Shown here: positions 23,893 through 36,474 of the stretch, piece by piece
Layout of the letters: each line of letters opens with the position of its first letter
How positions within the stretch are numbered: the stretch's first letter is position 1
Assembly (NCBI GenBank): GCA_029851415.1
Contig: CM056744.1
Location: forward strand, 116,344,838 to 116,408,837
Origin: Eretmocerus hayati
Taxonomy: Eukaryota; Arthropoda; Insecta; Hymenoptera; Aphelinidae
DNA: 64,000 bases
Reading direction: 5' to 3'
Translations under genes and position numbers: made by a program
The notes under the pieces: model-generated
What the model saw: the letters and a program-made list of their open reading frames with translations, nothing else
The model's database searches: none
What the model was told of the DNA's origin: nothing

Positions 23893-24120
23893 ACACAGGT
23901 CACGACCGACGCACAGTGGGGCTAAAAACCGATTTCGGGACAAGATTCAGCGCCACGCGAATTTTAAACCGATCGAAACAATTCAAACGGGCTTTTCTTC
24001 GTTTTTCCTCACTCTACAAGATACCTGCCCGGAAAATTTAATTCGGGAAGCTCTGGAGGCCCAGGATCGTGTTGAAGGGCGATCAAGACGAAAAGCAAGA
24101 AGTATCAGTTTGTACTGATG
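23893..24120 (+). repeat. Dispersed repeat family F, copy 2
   Basis: Begins GCACAGTGGGGCTAAAAA and carries the series GACAAGATTCAGCGCCACGCG, AACAATTCAAACGGG and CTCTACAAGAT, then a GGGAAGCTCTGGAGG-type block. The same order is seen in reverse across 30870-30791 followed by 26689-26345. This uninterrupted copy shows what the split copy looked like before insertion. Confidence 0.6.
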
Positions 24121-24378
24121 AGTGATAAATAGTTCCTCCTCACTGCAATCATTCCCAAATCCAGGTGGGAGTGTTCGAAAAGCATTTGAGGTCGAGTTGA
24201 CACCTTGGAGAAACATTTTGTGAGGCTACATCGACGTATACTCCAAGAGGTCGTGAATATCGATGATATTCGAGTACTGAGTGAGTGGAGGAGATATTGC
24301 AGAGTTCTGAAGCCCTTGGATCAAGCTCGCGCATTCCTGTGACATGGGCTCACACATTGTGTATCTCTAACTTATGAT

Positions 24379-26336
24379 TAGAGCTCGGAATTTCGTGTTA
24401 CAACACTTTTTTTCGTGTTATTGCACGTTTTGGGTTATTGCACGTTCGAAAGAAATGAAGTATATATCAACATCAAGTGTGAAAATAATCAATAAAATTG
24501 CGAGAATTCTGAACATAGCTCTCATTGAGGCTGCGCTTTTGGGGTTATTACTAAATTTGTTTATGTTTTGATTGCTGTTGGAAAGTTTTTAAGCGAAATT
24601 TCGTGTCTAATCCAAATTTGAAGTCAATTCAAGATGCCTAAAGTAGCGCAAAGTCTTGGTGCCAAAATTCGATCGTGGATTGCGCCGTATAACAAGGAAT
24701 TTGAAGTCTTCACCACGGATGGTACAGTGGTATACTGCAACATTTGTTCGAAGGGTATAGGCTGTGAGAGGAAATCTCAAATCGACGCGCATGTCATTAC
24801 AGGTTTGAGTTTTGTGAAATCCTGGCTAGATGCCTGGAAAGAGCAATGAGCATTCACGTTCATGAATAATTCCAGGCCAGCATACTGGAGCGTTGGCCCG
24901 TAAAAGAAAATCTAGAAGAGAAAAACAGACATTGCTAGCGTCTCAATCGAAGAATGTGTTTTTCATGGATCTATGCTACGCTCTCGTAGCCTCTAATATT
25001 CCGTTGCATAAACTGAGCGCAGATCCATCCCGTAATTTCCTCCAGAAGTACACACAAAATCAAGTGCCAACGGAAAGTGGTCTTCGCAAAACTTACATTC
25101 CTCTAATTTTCGAAGAAAGTCTCCGTAAAATCAAAGAAGTTGTCGGTGAGAATTACGTATACATTTCGGTGGATGAAACAACCGATGCTAGAGGAATATA
25201 TATTGCGAATCTGTTGATTGGAGTTTTGGCGCAGGAAACTTTTGGGAGAGCATTTCTAATAGCGAGTCAGCAGTTGAATAAAACTAACCACGAGACCATA
25301 AGCCGATTCATTAACACCAATCTCAGGCGGTTCTACGAAGGCGAGTCATTTGAAGACCGAATTCTACTACTCTTGTCAGATGCTGCTAGTTACATGATTA
25401 AGGCTGGCAAGGGCTTGAGATTATTCTACGCTAATTTACATCACGTCACGTGTGTAGTGCATGGTATGCACCGATTGGCTGAAGAAGCACGAGCGATCTG
25501 TCCCGATGTGAATAAGCTGGTAAATGCCGGGAAGAAGATGTTCTTAAAAGCTCCATCCCGTCTAGAAGTGTATCAAGAAATAATGAACAAGCCCTTGCCA
25601 CCACAGCCAGTGCTAACACGTTGGGGTACATGGCTGTCTGCAGCACTTTTCTACGCAGAGAATTTTCAGCAGTTCAAAATTGTCGTGCAAAATTTGGAAG
25701 AAGATGCGGAGTCAGTGACGAAGGCTAAGTCACTAGTGCAGAATCAGAACGTTCTGAGTCAGTTGACATTTTTGCAGGCAAACTTGTCGTTTCTGCCTCA
25801 AAGTATCGAAGATATGATGGTGGCGGGACAGACGTTGCGGGGCCAATTCGAAATCCTTAATGTGGTGGAAGAGAAAATAAAGTCAATCCCTGGCGGTAGA
25901 GGAGTCCGTCTCCAGAATAAATTTGATAGTGTCTTCGATAAGAATTCAGGACTAACATTCTTACGGGAAATTCTCAAAGTCCAAAGTGGCGAACAAGTGA
26001 CAACTCGTGAAATAAATGATATGGAACCAACGATAATTAATAGTTTCGCATATGCTCCCCTCACATCTGTTGATGTTGAGAGATCATTTTCATATTATAA
26101 ACATCTTTTGAGTGATCGGAGATATAGTTCCAACCAAGATAATTTGGAGAAGCACCTGGTTGTCGGTTTCAATAAAATTTGAGCAATGAAAAGGCGTATG
26201 AGTCCACTTTTTCATCTTCGAAAGACGATATTTTTTATTGCACGTTTTGGAACTTGATACTGCACGTTTCTCGATTTTTTGCTGCACGAAACATGGCATT
26301 TTTTGGAGTTTTTACTGCACGAAATTCCGAGCTCTA
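24379..26336 (+). mobile_element. hAT-superfamily DNA transposon (complete, 1958 bp)
   Basis: The terminal inverted repeats are TAGAGCTCGGAATTTCGTG (24379-24397) and its reverse complement (26318-26336). They are flanked by a perfect 8-base target duplication CTTATGAT (24371-24378 and 26337-26344). Several subterminal TTGCACG/TGCACG words lie just inside both ends, as is common for hAT transposase binding sites. The single gene inside appears intact after removal of one short intron. Matching ends, a perfect duplication and an open coding region together suggest a young and possibly active copy. Confidence 0.92.
24634..26182 (+). CDS. hAT transposase with CGGBP1/BED-like zinc finger, one intron
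   Basis: Exon 1 is 24634-24802 and exon 2 is 24876-26182. The 73-base gap begins GTTTGAGT and ends TTCCAG, and removing it joins the frames in phase to give 491 residues. The N-terminus has a BED/CGGBP1-like finger (CNICSK, then a His pair completed at the splice by VITG/QHTGALARKRK). The RNase H-like core shows the hAT pattern: first Asp in ISVDETTDARG, second Asp in LLSDAASYMIKAG, the CxxH motif in TCVVHGMHRL, and the Glu in SVDVERSFSYYK near the C-terminus. It cuts and pastes the element in the nucleus. Without splicing, exon 1 would end after about 71 residues. No internal stop or frameshift is seen. Confidence 0.88.
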
Positions 26337-26344
26337 CTTATGAT

Positions 26345-26689
26345 TTGAGCCCGCCTAGAACCTCATACATTACCGCCAGGATCGAAGAGAGTCGATTTTT
26401 GATGATTGGGGTTTACTACCAAGGTAGTTGAGCCTGAAATCCTGATCCAAAGTTAGGTTGCCGGAGTTCTGCAATGATGAGAGTATTTCCCTCATCAAGT
26501 GGGACCAAGAACATGTATTTTCGGCCCAACCAGAAAATCGTACATTGCCGCCAGGATCGAGGAGACTCGATTTTCGACGATTTTTGGTTGATCGACCAAC
26601 ACGATTCTGTGACTCCGCAGCTTCCCAAATCAAATTCTCCGGGAAGGAATCTCGTAGAGTGTCAAAAAACGGAAAAGATCCCGTTTGAG
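26345..26689 (-). repeat. Dispersed repeat family F, copy 3, distal part
   Basis: Read on the minus strand from 26689, this gives CTCAAACGGG..., CACTCTACGAGAT, GGGAAGCTGCGGAG and a CAGAATCGTGTTGGTCGATC block. The order is the same as in family F copy 2. A second, partial duplicate of the CGCCAGGATCGA..GA.TCGATTTT block lies at 26369-26410. It continues copy 3, whose proximal part is at 30791-30870. Confidence 0.5.
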
Positions 26690-28167
26690 CCCGAGAAAAA
26701 AAATTCGTCTGGCAGAAAGTCTAGCAGAATAAGTCTGGCTTTTGGTCAGTCTTGGCGGACGGAGCGAGACTTTTTGGTCTTGGAGGAAAAGGTCTGGTTG
26801 ACAATGCCAGATCGAGATAGTGACTATTCCCGAGACCAAATGGAATGCTCTACATCTGGAAAACATTTACAAGTCATTTCCAGAAATTCTCTCGAATCAA
26901 TGGTGGTCTGGCTTATTTGACAAAATGTATAGTTAATCTTGTGGAGAGTCTGGTACACTATCCCCGACTTGATTCCGGATCAATCCCAAGATGGAAATCT
27001 TGCAAAAAGTATCGGAGGATGTCTGGAAAATTTCCCCAGACCAGACGCGAGAGGTTTTATTCTCAACAAGAATCTGGTAATTTTTGCCAGATCTCGTTGT
27101 AGACAAACAAGAACGTTAGTTTGCCTTTTAAGAGTGTTGTAAAAATCTGGCAAATTTTGACAGACTAAATGCGAGAGTAATTACTGAACCTGAAAAGGCT
27201 TGCCCAAATCTCCAGACTTTATCCCAAACCAGTTTGGAGGATGAAAAAAAACTTGAAACTTGAGAAACTTTGACTGTAGTTCATAGTTGACAATATCATT
27301 TTGCCAATCTACAAGCCAGTACTCATCAACACGAGGTATTTTCGAGGGTTTTCATAATACAGCTAGCGTGACGATATATCAATTCATAGTAGTGTTTTTT
27401 CAATCAGTGCGATGAGCATTTGCAGCTCTCAGATTGAATCGGCCAACTCCTCCGGTTGATACAACATTTACTAAACTTGGGGGAAAACGGTGCAAACATA
27501 GCCATCTTGCACTCCTCCTGCAACAAAGAAAAACGATCCACAAAGAATCACTCCATTTTTCAAAGATTATCCGCGTCAAGTCATGATAAGCGGACACAAA
27601 ATGAGAAAAGAAACATATAGGTCGCACTACACCAACACGTAATGGAGGTTATTGTCTGCTCGCCCAAGTTGAATCAACATTTGATCCAAATCAGTATAAA
27701 AAAACTTGAGGAACTTATCTGATCATGGGACTCGAATTAGGCACCAGTTTTTGGCAGGTTCCTCTGCTCTGCATGCGGGGCGATCATCAATGCATAATTG
27801 TATTGAAAGAAAAAATGTTCACGTTCTCAGCACTGATATCCTTGGTTTGAAAACATAAGTGTTTACTTCTACCTATTCTGTCGCACACTTCACTCGCTTA
27901 AACATCAATAATAAACTAGTGCCGTTGAAATGAGAAGACGTATAGACGGAGCTGTTTCTTCAAAGTGTTTTAAATGATGAATTCAATGAATCTACTTAAC
28001 GAATGCAGGATTTTTCACAAGCTAGAGCAAGATCGGATTCCAATGATCAGATAAGTTCCTCAAGTTTTCCTATACTGATTTGGATCAAATGTTGATTCAA
28101 CTTGGGCGAGCAGACAATAACCTCCATTACGTGTTGGTGTAGTGCGACCTATACGTTTCTTTTCTCA

Positions 28168-29673
28168 CTAGAAACTCTTCACGCGCGCAAGCGCGCTGAC
28201 TTTTGAAATTATACCATGAGGGAATGAATAAAATTTATTACGTATCAATCATTTCATTTGGGGCGAGGTCAGATTTATTCGTTTGATTCAAGATCCCTGA
28301 ACGATAGTACGTAACTTTCTAAGGGGGGCGCATACTTGCTGTGTAAATCTGCAGCTCAAGATTTTAAGGAATCGAGTAGCTATGGATAATTTGGCCTAAA
28401 AAAAAGAGGTTCGAGAGCTACCAATGGCTAAAATTGGATGATACACTTTGTCAGTAGTTCAGAAAATTTTACATAGCGGCTTGGTCTTTAATTCCTTTCT
28501 CTTCACTTCTTGGATCAGAAAATATCATAGAGGAAGTGAAGTACGACTTTTCATAATAAATAGAGAATTCATCTAAGATAATGTACAAGCGTCGGACGTT
28601 TATACATTCTCATTAGAAAATTGACTCTACTGCGTCAAACTAAGAGAGACTGTGATCCTTGTAAGACATAATATCAATCCTGTCTTTTGAGTTTTCATTG
28701 CACAAAATCTATCAAGTTTACAATACCTGCAGAAGGCATCAAGATGACATATTTATGACTCGCCTCCGCCCCCTCCTCCTAAAGGTGGTGGTTTACTGTA
28801 AGTTTTCAAAAATGTTGAAAAAACATTGTTCCTAATTGGCCGCTAATCATTATTCGTTTTTGTATGCTAAGATTAAAACTTAACCATGGTTGCTACAATT
28901 TCCGAATAATTCTTGAAATTGTGTCTTATTTAGCGAAACCTCACCCCGAGGTCAACATAATTGTGAAAATCCATCAGATGTGGTAACCCTAGGTAATTTC
29001 CTTTACCGTCTCTGAATTATACGTCATCTCGCTCCAAGTCATGCTTATACCTCATTTTCCGTTGTTGATAGATGATCATTCGAGGTTTTCAATAGAATTA
29101 TGCTTATTAGAAAAATTTATGTACCTTTAAATTGATAATGGACCGATTAAGGTCGATTGAATAGTATGTCAGATTTCTCAGAATGTGCGAAAAATTCAAG
29201 TGAATGAAATCAAACATTACTCCAGTGAATGTCAGCGTTGACGATTGAATCATCGGTTCTTGAAAGAAAATGTAACGCTTACTTGATCAGATTTTCACAT
29301 CCTCGATCCTCCTCATGGATCTCAATGGAGGATGTGTCAAATTTCTCAGTAAATTTTTCTTGCTCAGTATTGAGCTTTTTTGTGGAGCGTTGTGTATAAT
29401 TATATCCACATTGTGATTATTATTTCGCTAAATAGTAAATATTCGAAATAGAAACCTGTTGTATATACCTCGATAACCTCAATCTTGTGTTGATGTTTTT
29501 TCTCTTATGCCCAGATGGATATGAAGGATATCATCAAAATCGATACCGAACCTCAAACTTCTTTCAAAACAAAGCGTACAACTACAGCTACACATCTACT
29601 TACGCATGAATTAAATATCGAAAATTTCGAGATACGCCAACTTCTCGATTAGCCTGCGGATTAATAGGAGGGA
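28168..29673 (-). mobile_element. Non-autonomous Helitron, 1506 bp
   Basis: On the minus strand the element begins TCCCTCCTATTAATCC (29673 downward) and ends CTAG (28171-28168). A GC hairpin (GCGCGC, AA loop, GCGCGC at 28183-28196) sits 11 bases inside the CTAG. These are the hallmarks of Helitron ends. It lies exactly between an A (28167) and a T (29674). The uninterrupted arm at 27595-27610 preserves the empty AT site, and there is no target duplication. No Rep/helicase is encoded. It carries exon-like sequence on the plus strand. Confidence 0.85.
28733..29609 (+). pseudogene. Exon-like gene fragment carried by the Helitron
   Basis: Two pieces look like exons. The first, 28733-28797, is preceded by CCTGCAG and followed by a perfect GTAAGT donor. 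It contains CT/CC-rich sequence that reads as a Pro run in one frame. The second, 29515-29609, follows a pyrimidine-rich acceptor (TTATGCCCAG) and ends at TGA. It encodes 30 residues rich in Tyr, Asn and Ser (GYEGYHQNRY at the start, YNYSYTSTYA at the end), like a secreted or cuticular peptide. The phases join in one frame, but that frame is not the Pro-rich one. No start exon was found. This is a candidate captured host fragment, and expression is unknown. Confidence 0.45.
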
Positions 29674-30633
29674 TTTTGTGTCCGCTTATCATGACTTGAC
29701 GCGGATAATCTTTGAAAAATGGAGTGATTCTTTGTGGATCGTTTTTCTTTGTTGCAGGAGGAGTGCAAGATGGTTATGTTTGCACCGTTTTCCCCCAAGT
29801 TTTAGTAAATGTTGTATCAACCGGAGGAGTTGGCCGATTCAATCTGAGAGCTGCAAATGCTCATCGCACTGATTGAAAAAACACTACTATGAATTGATAT
29901 ATCGTCACGCTAGCTGTATTATGAAAACCCTCGAAAATACCTCGTGTTGATGAGTACTGGCTTGTAGATTGGCAAAATGATATTGTCAACTATGAACTAC
30001 AGTCAAAGTTTCTACAAGAATTATTCATATTTCACCATCAGTGATGTTTTTATTAGCGTTATTTGCTGAAGAAAAATTTATCCTCCCAACTCGTTTGGGA
30101 TAAAGTCTGAAGATTTGGGCAAGCCTTTTCAAGTTCAGTGATTACTCTCGCATTTAGTCTGGCAAAATTTGCCAGATTTTTAGAACACTTTTAAAAGGCA
30201 AAATAACGTTCTTGTTTGTCTACAACGAGATCTGGCAAAAATTACCAGATTCTTGTTGAGAATAAAACCTCTCGCGTCTGGTCTGGGGAAATTTTTCAGA
30301 CATCCTCCGATACTTTTTGCAAGATTTCCATCTTGGGATTGGTCCGGAATCAAGTCGGGGATAGTGTACCAGACTTTTTACAAGATCAACTACGAATTTT
30401 TTCGAATGAGCCAGACCACCATTGATTCGAGAGAATTTCTGGAAATGACTTGTAAATGTTTTCCAGATGTAGAGCGTTCCATTTGGTCTCGGGAATAGTC
30501 ACTATCTTGATCTGGCATTGTCAACCAGACCTTTTCCTCCAAGACCAAAAAGTCTCGCTCCGTCCGCCAAGACTGACCAAAAGCCAGACTTATTCTGCCA
30601 GACTTTCTGCCAGACGAATTTTTTTTCTCGGGA

Positions 30634-30790
30634 GGCTGCCTTTCCATGGCACAAATATTTTGCTAGAATCAGACCGCGAGATTTGAAAAACCCTAACCTA
30701 ACAATGAGTGCGAAAGAGATGGCACTACTTTGGTGTCTCTCTCTTACACATTGAGAGAGTACCCGTGCCATCTGCCATGGAAAGGCAGCC
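30634..30790. mobile_element. MITE with GGCTGCCTTTCCATGGCA termini
   Basis: A 157-base element with perfect inverted ends GGCTGCCTTTCCATGGCA and TGCCATGGAAAGGCAGCC. It lies directly against the right end of the fold-back element and before the family F remnant. No clear target duplication of its own could be separated from the border of the fold-back element. Non-coding. Confidence 0.8.
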
Positions 30791-30870
30791 TGAATTATTT
30801 CAATTGGTTGAGAATCCGCGTGGCGCTGAATCTTGTCCTGAAATCGATTTTTAGCCCCACTGTGCGACGT
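30791..30870 (-). repeat. Dispersed repeat family F, copy 3, proximal part
   Basis: Read on the minus strand, this ends with the family start GCACAGTGGGGCTAAAAA and the series GACAAGATTCAGCGCCACGCG. It breaks off at AATTCA exactly where the MITE and fold-back element begin, and family F resumes at 26689. Confidence 0.6.
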
Positions 30871-33800
30871 GAATAACTTACTAAGTTCTGGATTTGTCAT
30901 AACATTATTTGAGCTTGAAAAATCCTCGCTGAAGTTGAGGCAAAGTTTGATCAAGTATACGAAAATTTTCCCCTGCCGAGTGCAAGATTGTCTTATTTTT
31001 ATGCATGTTGATTATAAACAAAAATATTCTTGAACGAGCTTGAGTTCGATTTCTTGAAATTATCACTCTCAAGCTAAGAAATATGATCATTTTCATCCAA
31101 AATTTGTATTACCAAAGAACAACCAGGTAATAATGCTCTTCTCCATCTATCTCATATTAGAGAAATTTCCCTTCAATGGAAATACAATATGTGTGCGAGA
31201 ATACACCACGATTCCTATCCAATTTACGCAAGAAAAGTTATTCATCGAGGATTGCAAGAAAAATTCATGTGATTGTAAATTTTATTAGTCATTTCAACTC
31301 TGAGTTTTGTTGAAAGTAGTTAAACTCGTCTAAATTCAATTCCCTGTTCAGAGAGATCCATGACAAAGGACATTTAACCGAAAGTGCTTGCTCTGAAGCC
31401 CACAATAGGATTCAAATGTCACCTGACTGGTCTTATCAGATTAGTACTTCCATTATCAGGTACCCTAAAACAATTTCAACAACTCTCAAACAGTTTGAAG
31501 CAAGAACAGAGCATCTGCGGTTCACCCAAGAGATCCCATTATCCCTTACGACACCCAACCTCCTTCTCCTACTCCAAAAAAACTCCAATCCTCTCAAACC
31601 AAATCGCACTGGTTACTCAAGTACGAGAGTGACTAGACTGCATTAGATTCCCTCGAAAGGGTGTACATGCTACGGCGAACGTGACCATATTAGTCATCTA
31701 CGATTTGAGCATTTCCAAAGTTCGTCTATACTCTTGAAGCCTCAAGTGGTTGTTGGCGTTGGGTAGCTTGACACGTACTCTGAAACATCGTCGCACATCC
31801 ATACTTACTTGGTAAGTATTACATAACCTGTACCATGCACAAATACTGTCAAAGTACAGTGACAACTAAGTATACAAGGTGCACAAGTGTTAGACAGGTC
31901 TTGCATGCAGTACACGATCTACGGTTTAGCCTAGTTGTACATCGTGGTTTCCTAGCTATATTATATGCTTTTGAAGGGATTTCAAAGCAAATTCTATGCG
32001 AGAACAGGGGCCAAACGATTTTAGAATTTCTAATGCGATGATGTGGCGAGTAGTTTGCGAATAAGGTCATATCTGAGGAATAATTTGGTGCTGGAGGAAC
32101 CTCTTGAGAATTATTCAACACAGTTGTTTGTGAAAGCTGAATACAGTATGGATTAGATGAAGTTTAGAGCATGAGGGAATTGCAGAGTAGGTTGTTCAGC
32201 TTATCGAAGAATGATGTTATATGCTGATGAAGGTGTGTTGGATGGACGAAACGTTTATGGTGCAATATAATAATATTTGGGTGTCAGCACTCAAGAGATG
32301 ATATTGATTATGCATGGGCGGTAGATGGTTGGATGCACGGACGGATAAGTGTACCCTAAAGGGTTTGAAGTTGGATGGCGTAGTTGAGCAAATTATGGGA
32401 GCTTTGACAGTAAAAGTGTTTACAATTTGTCAGGAGTGGGGGGAGCATAGATTTGCCATTCCAGAAGTTATAAGAACTTTTTGCGATACCTTGCTTGCAC
32501 TGCACGAAAGACTATTCTATGAAAAAACCTCCCTGCAACGTGAATAACCTGTGATAAGATATCACAGATGGGCATGTACGACTGCTGCCATTCTTTCAAG
32601 AGTGTTAAAGTTTTGAAGATATGGAAAAATTCATAATAACGTTTGTAAATAAGGAATTGGCAGTTGAAGATTTTTCTGTACAGAGACCTTGGTCGATATT
32701 GGTGAAAAATATTAGAGGTAAATACATGAAAACTCTTAATCATGGTCAAGATTATAACATCTCTCATACTCTTTCCTGATGGATTCGTGTCTATATCGTA
32801 CATATGTACGAGGTATTTGAAATGCGATTTGCACATCCGGGTTTGTGTTGCCGCGAATCTTGAAACCATAGCCTCGGTCTCGGTGGGTGCCCAAGACTCT
32901 CGAAAACCATGACCGAGACTGACCCAGATGGCCCGAGATCGTTGGCGAGACCCCGTTCCTCAACTCGGTCCTGATACGAGACTAGCTTGACTTTCAACTT
33001 CGACAACCACATTCCACATTGACGAGAACACCCACTATTTAGATGAGTTCAAGAATGTAGGTGGCTCGCAAATTTACTTCATTTGAAAATTTGAATCTAA
33101 CGGCTCCACCAATAGCCGATTTCATCCTGCAGCATGAACCTAATGAACAAAAATAGTTGGTGTGTCTAGTGTGTCCCCACTGTTTATGTTCTGCACGTAG
33201 TTATGGCACATCTCAATAATTTTTAACGTACTTCAGCTCATTTTGAGATTTGTTTCAAGATCTTCGAAATGAGTTGGCATACGTTCAGTTTTGACGAACT
33301 AGAACCGAACTATCATCTCAATTTTTGCTAAAGAATATAATTTCTGTTATCAAAAGAGTGTAAGCCTAAATTGCCCCCACGTGGAAAAGAGGCCTATTTC
33401 CACGAGATTATAAAGGGTTTTTCGTGAAATCAAGATATTTCAGCTCCCAGACCTTGAAGTAATACGCACTTTAGCTCATATCACAGCTTTTCCAAATCCT
33501 ATTCGAACTTTTTGAAATAAGTTAGTAAATTTTGATGGAGTGATGAACGAGTTCGTAAAAGGAGTATCGGGACAAATCAGGCGTTTTGTACTTTTTTTAG
33601 TAGTATGAGAGATGAATCGGCTAGAAATCGAAATCCGTGATCTTGCAAGGAACATTTCAAATTTGGGAAAGAGGCCACCAAGGTCAGCTGAAGTACGTTT
33701 TAATTGATTGCAACAGATTAGCTTTTGGCGACTGTCAGAAAAAGCGGGGTTATGCCTGGAATCCACTTTGCATTTCGTTGAATTTCGTCGAGTTCTGTTT

Positions 33801-36378
33801 ATTGGCCTATTTCATAACGGAATCCCACTCTAAAAGTCACCGTAATATAATGATCATGAGTTCTAGAATGCAATTTTGTGACGAAATCGGTCATTCAATA
33901 CAGTTTAACGAAATTCAACGGAACTCAAAATAGATTCCGTGAGAAACCCTGAAAAAAGTCGTAAGTACCAAAATCCCCGTTTTCTGTTCGGAGAAATGCA
34001 CGGGTCATTTAGGTTCAGTCGAAATCATTAATTCTTCTACATTCTAACATACCAAATATGAGATAAATAAGCGGCAAGGTCTGCGACTACGTATATTCGA
34101 GAACTTGAGTAGGGGCAAATATAGGCAGATTTACCTTAATTACTGAGCATGTCCACCTTCAAATGGACCAAGTTTTCCTCCAGTAAGCTTCAAGCACTCA
34201 AAATCTTCCTTCTAATATCTTGAATGAAGTCTCTATCACGCATCTTACAGAAAAATATCTTCAAATCACCAATATACATCACACAAGTACCGTAACTCAA
34301 ACGCTTCACCCAAAGAATCATTCAGTACAACTAAATTACACGAAAGGCACGTCTCACTTAGAGTCTTGCACGGTCCTCTTTCTATGGTTATTATCATTCA
34401 TCTTGCGCTCAAAGAAAGAAGATGCCGATCGCTATATTTCCATGCTGATCATAAATTTTGTGCACGAGCTTATTGGTGTATAGAGGCTCATTTGAATAAT
34501 TGCTCGATCGATAGCGATTTGTTTATTCGTCGTATGCCTCGGCAATATGCACACCATATTGCAACATAAGGTATACTGAATATCTACACTATACACGTGT
34601 TGACTCTTTTAAATCAATTCGCGTTACTCACGCTTATATGAACATCCTGGGAGGTATTGAATGGGAGTAGAAGTATAGAGACGATCATAGTGCGATGATG
34701 GAGGATGCATAACGGGGAAAATAACGTCGTATGGGCTTTGAGATTCATGAGGGAATCGTGAGATTGCGAGGTATAGGAGTTATGCGTTTTGCAGTTTGGA
34801 TATGGTACTTGGCTTAATGAAAAATTTATGGTTCTAGAGAAATAAAGACTGTACAGGAATTTCAAATGTTGCTATTTTATTCTAAATCATGAAATTTTGG
34901 ATATTTCTCTCTAAAAACTCGACTACGTTTGGTTGTCATATCAAAAGTCGAAGTTATAAAGTTAGTGGCAGCCGACACAAATGTTCAGCTAAAGAACTCT
35001 TCATTTAGCTGATAATCTTTTTCACTAACCTGACTCGCAAGAAAAGTCACGTAGAATTTCAAATGATTCAGAGGAATCTGGTTCTTCCACTCACTAATTC
35101 ATCGAATAACAATCCAGGGAGATTAGGTCATTAGACTCAAAATGAATCAGATTTGTCTCATAAACCTCATTCCAAAACTGAAGCTCACAAAAAAGTTCCA
35201 TATGATTTCAGCTCATATTTAATCCTCCATGTGATGATGATTTAATTCTTCCATATTCAAAAAAAATTCCAAGTCCAAGAGTACGACTGTATGAGCAAAA
35301 TGGGATTCCCTCGTCGCCATTACATTTTCTATTCCTGCATGATCCTCTATTTTCTCAGAAGCAGGATTTGAAGAATTGAAATTTTCCATGATAGGTGCAA
35401 GAAGCAGTACTCACTTTTACATTTCATAACATTTGCTTATGGATCAATCTGTTATCAATGAACATTTTGATTTACTGAGAGAATTGTTACATTCATCCAA
35501 GAGCGCAAAAATTACAAGTAAAGTTACGGTGAACGCTCCTTTTCATTCAAACCAGATAAATTGAATACGTTTCCACAATCTTACTCATTTACTATTGCAG
35601 AGGATGGCAACGAGTCTGTATATTGTTAACGATTTTTCATCTGAGTAAAATCACAGGAAAACTAGAGAGAATTAGCATTCCACTCATATGTTGAATTCGC
35701 TCCCCCTAAAAATTTTTGAGATTGCATAGTTCCTGATGAAGAATGTTGAAAATGAATTAAATAATAGATATTTGATCAATTTTTAAATCATTAACGTTTT
35801 TCATTGAGAACGCATTCATTCGATGATTTAATTGATATTAAGATATTATGTCTGTGAGATCGCCTCAAAATTTTTAGATTCTGTACCAATCAAGGTCTCG
35901 ATGAAAAAAAAACGCGCATAACATGACTACGGACGGTGCGGGTTTGATACATCCATAAGTATATATGCAGGTCTTATTCAAAGTAAGTTCAAGTATTGTT
36001 CTGAGAATGTCGAGATTTACTGCGAATATTAAATGATGTAGGATTGTGGTTCAGACAGTCCCGTGCCTAATAGCACATATTCCATTCAAATTATTGCGCC
36101 ACGACGGCGGTGTTTTTTCGGGAGCCAGGAACGCGGGATCCTAGGAACCACGGAATTCATCATCCGGTCCGTATTCGCTCGCAGTCTTTATTTACTAACT
36201 GCGAGTTATCCAGGTTTTGTAATTATCTTACTTGGCCTGGATAACCCTTCGTTTAGCCCAAATTGGAAAAGATTTTGAGATTTTTGTGAACAAAAATGTG
36301 CCAATTTGTAGGTTAGGAAGTACCCGCGGGCAAGTTATTCTCGTTCATCGCCGATAGTCTTGGGATTAAAGAAAAATG
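30871..36378. other. Long intergenic stretch, no gene recognised
   Basis: AT-rich sequence without recognisable coding exons, RNA genes or complete mobile elements. A partial relative of the repeat at 18210-18545 lies near 33210-33243. Between 36080 and 36250 is a GC-richer patch with a short inverted pair (GAGTTATCCAGG / CCTGGATAAC). Scattered open frames of 60-100 codons show no motifs and are not taken as genes. Confidence 0.4.
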
Positions 36379-36474
36379 TGACGTGGGTATACCCCCGCAT
36401 TTATTTTTCTTTTGATCGTCGCGAATATGTAATTTTCCCACATGATTCTAACTCGTTAATGCAGCACGCATTCC

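Larger units (their letters stand above)
26690..30632. mobile_element. Fold-back element with about 1-kb inverted arms, split by a Helitron
   Basis: The left arm runs from 26690 (CCCGAGAAAAAAAATTCG) to about 27726. The right arm is its reverse complement in two pieces, 28043-28167 and 29674-30632, separated by the Helitron at 28168-29673. The outer arms match closely apart from an indel of about 50 bases near 27245/30020. A spacer of about 315 bases (27727-28042) separates the arms. The arms are rich in TCTGG words. No transposase is encoded, so the element is non-autonomous. It interrupts a family F copy, with the overlap consistent with a 3-base duplication (TCA on the family strand). Confidence 0.75.

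Noticed and set aside
31384..31646. Overlapping 76- and 82-codon frames near 31.4 kb
   Set aside because: No domain, signal peptide or convincing splice sites. The composition suits AT-rich intergenic DNA.
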